A DNA stretch of 64,000 nt from UBA5189 sp040389445 (GTDB taxonomy: Bacteria > Chloroflexota > Limnocylindria > Limnocylindrales > CSP1-4), in the NCBI GenBank assembly GCA_040389445.1, contig JAZJZX010000010.1, forward strand, positions 232,905 to 296,904, given 5' to 3'. Position 1 is the first letter of the stretch. Each line of letters starts with the position of its first letter. Below the pieces are notes generated by a model. It saw only the letters and a list, made by a program, of their open reading frames with translations, was not told the DNA's origin and searched no databases. This document shows, in pieces, positions 61,051-64,000 of the stretch. Position numbers and translations under genes: made by a program.

Positions 61051-61989
61051 TTGAGCAGAATCATCATCGCTGGTGCGACCGGCCTGATCGGACAGGAACT
61101 GACCGCGTCGCTCGCCCGCGACGGGTTTGAGGTTGTCGTCCTGACACGACGGAACGCTCGACATCGGGCGAGCGACGAGACGGGCCCGCGGATGATCCAG
61201 TGGGACCCTCGTGACTCCTCGGGGCTGAATGCCGTGGCGGATGTCCTCGCGGGCGCGGATGCCGTCGTGAACCTGACCGGCATGCCGGTCGGTCCGCTGC
61301 CGTGGACCGCGGGGCGGAGGCGGAAGATCCTCGCGAGCCGCGTCGAACCGACCCGTTACCTCGTCGCGGCGCTCGGCCGGCTCGACCCGACGCGACGACC
61401 CGCCACCTTCGTGTGCGCGTCGGGCGTCGACGGGTACACCGACATCGACTCCGTCGCGGGCACCGAGGCCACGGATGTCTCCGGTGCGCGTGGGTTCCTT
61501 GCCGACGTCGGCCGAGCCTGGGAATCGGCGGCGCTGGAGGCGGAGGCGCTCGGCCTTCGCGTGGTCATGGTCCGGACCTCGTTCGTGCTCGCAAGTCGGA
61601 GCGCCCTGCTGCCGCTGCTCGCCCTGCCGGTTCGGCTCTTCCTCGGTGGCCGGTTCGGGAGCGGTCGCCAGTGGTTCAGCTGGGTTCACATCGACGACCT
61701 CGTCGCGGCGTATCGGCTCGCGATCACCGACCCGACGATCTCCGGACCGCTCATCGCCGCCGCGCCCGAGCCGAGCAGCCAGGCCGACCTGGTCGCCACG
61801 CTCGCGAGGGTGCTGCACCGCCCGAACTGGCTGCCGATCCCCGGCTGGGTCCTCCGACTCGTGCTCCGCGAGGAGGCGACCTTGCTGCTCGGGTCCCGGC
61901 GTGTCGTCCCGAAGCGGCTCATCGAATCCGGCTACACGTTCCGATTCCCGGACCTCGAGTCCGCGCTCCGAGAGGCGCTCGGGCGCTGA
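61051..61989 (+). CDS. NAD-dependent epimerase-like protein (TIGR01777/YfcH)
   Basis: 312 residues from TTG 61051, with AAAGGA 10 bases upstream; no ATG is in frame nearby. N-terminal Rossmann GATGLIGQELTASLARDGFE. Middle part with CASGVDGYTDIDSVAGTEAT and WESAALEAEALGLRVVMVRT. The C-terminal DUF1731 part (RPNWLPIPGWVLRLVLREEA to GYTFRFPDLESALREAL) confirms the family. Substrate unknown; human homologue SDR39U1. Confidence 0.93.
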   Translation: MSRIIIAGATGLIGQELTASLARDGFEVVVLTRRNARHRASDETGPRMIQWDPRDSSGLNAVADVLAGADAVVNLTGMPVGPLPWTAGRRRKILASRVEPTRYLVAALGRLDPTRRPATFVCASGVDGYTDIDSVAGTEATDVSGARGFLADVGRAWESAALEAEALGLRVVMVRTSFVLASRSALLPLLALPVRLFLGGRFGSGRQWFSWVHIDDLVAAYRLAITDPTISGPLIAAAPEPSSQADLVATLARVLHRPNWLPIPGWVLRLVLREEATLLLGSRRVVPKRLIESGYTFRFPDLESALREALGR

Positions 61990-62029
61990 ACGGGAACGGG
62001 CGGCCACGCGGCCGCCCTACACTCGGCGC

Positions 62030-63646
62030 ATGCCCGTCCTGCGCAGCCGGCTGGATCCCGCGAGCCCCGAGGCGATCGCCAATGTCGAGGCGATGCGTGG
62101 GCTCGTCGCGGAACTCCGCGAGCGAACGGCCGTGGTCGCCGGACGCGGCGCCGGTGGCGACGATCGGTCGATCGCCCGGCACCGCGATCGCGGCAAGATC
62201 CCCGTCCGCGAGCGGATCGACCGGATCCTCGACCCGGGCGCGCCGTTCCTCGAGCTGAGTGCCCTCGCCGCGAACGGCATGTACGACGACGATGCGCCCA
62301 GTGCGGGCATCGTCACAGGACTCGGGCGGATCGAGGGAACGCTCTGCGTCATCGTCGCCAACGACGCGACCGTCAAGGGCGGCACGTACTACCCGATGAC
62401 CGTCAAGAAGCACCTCCGGGCGCAGGAGATCGCGCTGGAGAATCGGCTGCCGTGCGTCTACCTCGTGGACAGTGGCGGCGCCTTCCTCCCGCTCCAGGCC
62501 GAGGTGTTCCCCGATCGCGAGCACTTCGGGCGGATCTTCTACAACCAGGCCCGGATGTCTGCGGAGGGCATTCCGCAGGTCGCTCTGGTCATGGGCTCGT
62601 CCACCGCCGGTGGCGCGTACGTTCCGGCGATGTCCGATGAGACCGTGATCGTCAAGGGCACCGGGACGATCTTCCTCGGCGGGCCGCCGCTCGTGAAGGC
62701 CGCGACCGGCGAGGAGGTCTCGGCGGAGGACCTCGGCGGGGCGGAGGTCCACGCACGCGTCTCGGGCGTCGCGGATCACGAGGCCCTCGACGACGAGCAC
62801 GCGCTCGCGCTGGGCCGATCGATCGTCGCGAATCTCAATCGGAAGGCGCCGGCGACCCCCTGGGATCGCCGCGAGCCGGAAACTCCAGCCGTAAACCCGG
62901 AGGGCGCGGAGCGGGCCGCCCATTTCTACGCCGCAATCTCGGCCGACTCCCGCCGTCCCGTGCCGGTCCGCGAGATCATCGCCCGGCTCGTCGATGGCTC
63001 GCGGTTCCACGAGTTCAAGCCACTCTATGGCGAGACGCTCGTCACCGGCTTCGCCCACCTGGACGGCTGGCCGGTCGCGATCCTCGCCAACGACGGGATC
63101 CTGTTCAGCCAGTCGGCGCTCAAGGGCGCCCATTTCATCGAACTGGCTTGCCAGCGCAGGATCCCGCTCGTGTTCCTTCAGAACATCACGGGATTCATGG
63201 TCGGCCGGGAGTACGAGGCCGGCGGGATCGCCAAGGACGGGGCGAAGCTCGTCACGGCCGTCGCGAGCGCCGAGGTCCCGAAGTTCACGGTCCTGATCGG
63301 CGGCAGCTTCGGCGCCGGCAACTACGGGATGGCCGGCCGCGCCTATTCGCCGCGGTTCCTGTGGTCGTGGCCGAATTCGCGGATCAGCGTCATGGGCGGC
63401 CCACAGGCCGCGCGTGTGCTCTCGACCGTCCGCACCGATCTACCGGACGACGCGGCGCGCGACGCCTTCGAGGCGCCGATCCTCGAAGCCTACGAGCGCG
63501 AGGGCAATCCGTACTTCGCGACCGCGCGGCTGTGGGACGACGGCGTGATCGACCCGCTCGACACGCGCCGGGTCCTCTCGATGGGCATCGAGGCCGCCGT
63601 CCACGCCCCGATCCCGGAGACCAGGTTCGGCGTCTTCCGGATGTAG
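62030..63646 (+). CDS. mccB: Methylcrotonyl-CoA carboxylase beta (carboxyltransferase) subunit
   Basis: 538 residues from ATG 62030, typical of the family. Transfers CO2 from biotin to 3-methylcrotonyl-CoA in leucine breakdown. N- and C-terminal crotonase-like domains with YLVDSGGAFLPLQAEVFPDR and GSSTAGGAYVPAMSDETVIV in the first, and LQNITGFMVGREYEAGGIAK and GSFGAGNYGMAGRAYSPRFL in the second. The alpha (biotin carboxylase) subunit would be expected beyond the window. Substrate could also be a related acyl-CoA. Confidence 0.92.
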   Translation: MPVLRSRLDPASPEAIANVEAMRGLVAELRERTAVVAGRGAGGDDRSIARHRDRGKIPVRERIDRILDPGAPFLELSALAANGMYDDDAPSAGIVTGLGRIEGTLCVIVANDATVKGGTYYPMTVKKHLRAQEIALENRLPCVYLVDSGGAFLPLQAEVFPDREHFGRIFYNQARMSAEGIPQVALVMGSSTAGGAYVPAMSDETVIVKGTGTIFLGGPPLVKAATGEEVSAEDLGGAEVHARVSGVADHEALDDEHALALGRSIVANLNRKAPATPWDRREPETPAVNPEGAERAAHFYAAISADSRRPVPVREIIARLVDGSRFHEFKPLYGETLVTGFAHLDGWPVAILANDGILFSQSALKGAHFIELACQRRIPLVFLQNITGFMVGREYEAGGIAKDGAKLVTAVASAEVPKFTVLIGGSFGAGNYGMAGRAYSPRFLWSWPNSRISVMGGPQAARVLSTVRTDLPDDAARDAFEAPILEAYEREGNPYFATARLWDDGVIDPLDTRRVLSMGIEAAVHAPIPETRFGVFRM

Positions 63647-63740
63647 GCGCGGGAGCGGAGAACGCACGGTCCTGTTCCCGCCGACGACGGCAGGCCATCA
63701 CGCCACGTTGCAGGAAGCACCGCCCCGGGAGCGTGGGTGA

Positions 63741-64000
63741 GGCAGGCCAGGCTGGGTCGGGTCGGGGCAGGCCAAGCTGGGTCGGGTCGGGGCAGGCCAA
63801 GCTGGGTCGGGTCGGGGCAGGCCAGGCTGGGTCGGGTCGGGGCAGGTCGGGCGCGGCGTCGGGGACGGGGCAGGCCAGGCTGGGTCGGGTCGGGGCAGGT
63901 CGGGCGCGGCGTCGGGTCGGGGCAGGTCGGGCGCGGCGTCGGGGACGGGGCAGGCCAGGCTGGGTCGGGTCGGGGCAGGTCGGGCGCGGCGTCGGGGACG
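63741..64000. repeat. GC-rich minisatellite running off the window
   Basis: 25-bp units GGCAGGCCAGGCTGGGTCGG plus GTCGG begin at 63741, 63766, 63791 and 63816. They are mixed from about 63841 with a second 27-28-bp unit GGCAGGTCGGGCGCGGCGTC plus GGGGACG. The array reaches the end of the window. No gene is supported between 63647 and 64000. Confidence 0.9.

Overview
The window is a high-GC draft scaffold, with one run of 100 N at 39785-39884. Its gene complement is unusual: mreB next to radC, a UPF0182 protein, a CBS-less GuaB3-type IMP dehydrogenase, a DarA-type c-di-AMP receptor, a SpoIIIAA/R3H ATPase, TldD/TldE, PdxS/PdxT, and several zinc-ribbon membrane proteins. This fits a high-GC member of the Chloroflexota (Limnocylindria/Ellin6529-like) better than a classical actinobacterium. 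That placement is inference from gene content; no rRNA or tRNA gene is present to confirm it.

The main structure is a 22.7-kb transposon at 1212-23910. It has 29-bp terminal inverted repeats differing at one position and an 8-bp target duplication (GTCGGATC at 1204-1211 and 23911-23918). It is inserted in radC, inside the codons of the catalytic JAMM motif. Removing the element and one duplication restores an in-frame RadC of 256 residues. The left end carries a large DDE transposase of the Mutator/MULE type. The rest is cargo. First come small genes with a uracil-DNA glycosylase (3889-6102) and a pair of unrecognised proteins (6305-8169). Then follow a type I restriction-modification operon with a YgjP-like metallopeptidase (8231-15804), a CD-NTase plus HNH-SAVED effector CBASS pair (15926-18423), and a zinc-ribbon membrane protein opposite a stand-alone M41 peptidase (18631-19981). 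The element ends with a SIR2-APAZ/short-Argonaute pair (20131-23330) and a small Cys/His protein. Reading the element line by line I found no AGCT, a tetranucleotide that is frequent in the right flank. The element therefore appears to be a mobile stack of defence systems with a strong motif-avoidance signature.

The flanks look like ordinary chromosome. To the right of radC lie membrane and zinc-ribbon proteins, UPF0182, guaA, a truncated haemoglobin, guaB3 overlapping a probable F420-type oxidoreductase with a CTG start, Nudix and DinB genes, and a 54-bp minisatellite broken by the assembly gap. An MFS transporter, a Fic remnant, the DarA receptor, a GGDEF protein, and an ECF sigma/anti-sigma/tmk cluster follow. 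Then come a Ni/Co exporter, tldD-tldE, a VapBC module with a visible operator, a phytoene-desaturase-like oxidoreductase, the R3H ATPase-GNAT-pdxT-pdxS cluster, a GbsR-like regulator divergent from an epimerase, and a methylcrotonyl-CoA carboxylase beta subunit. The window ends in another minisatellite.
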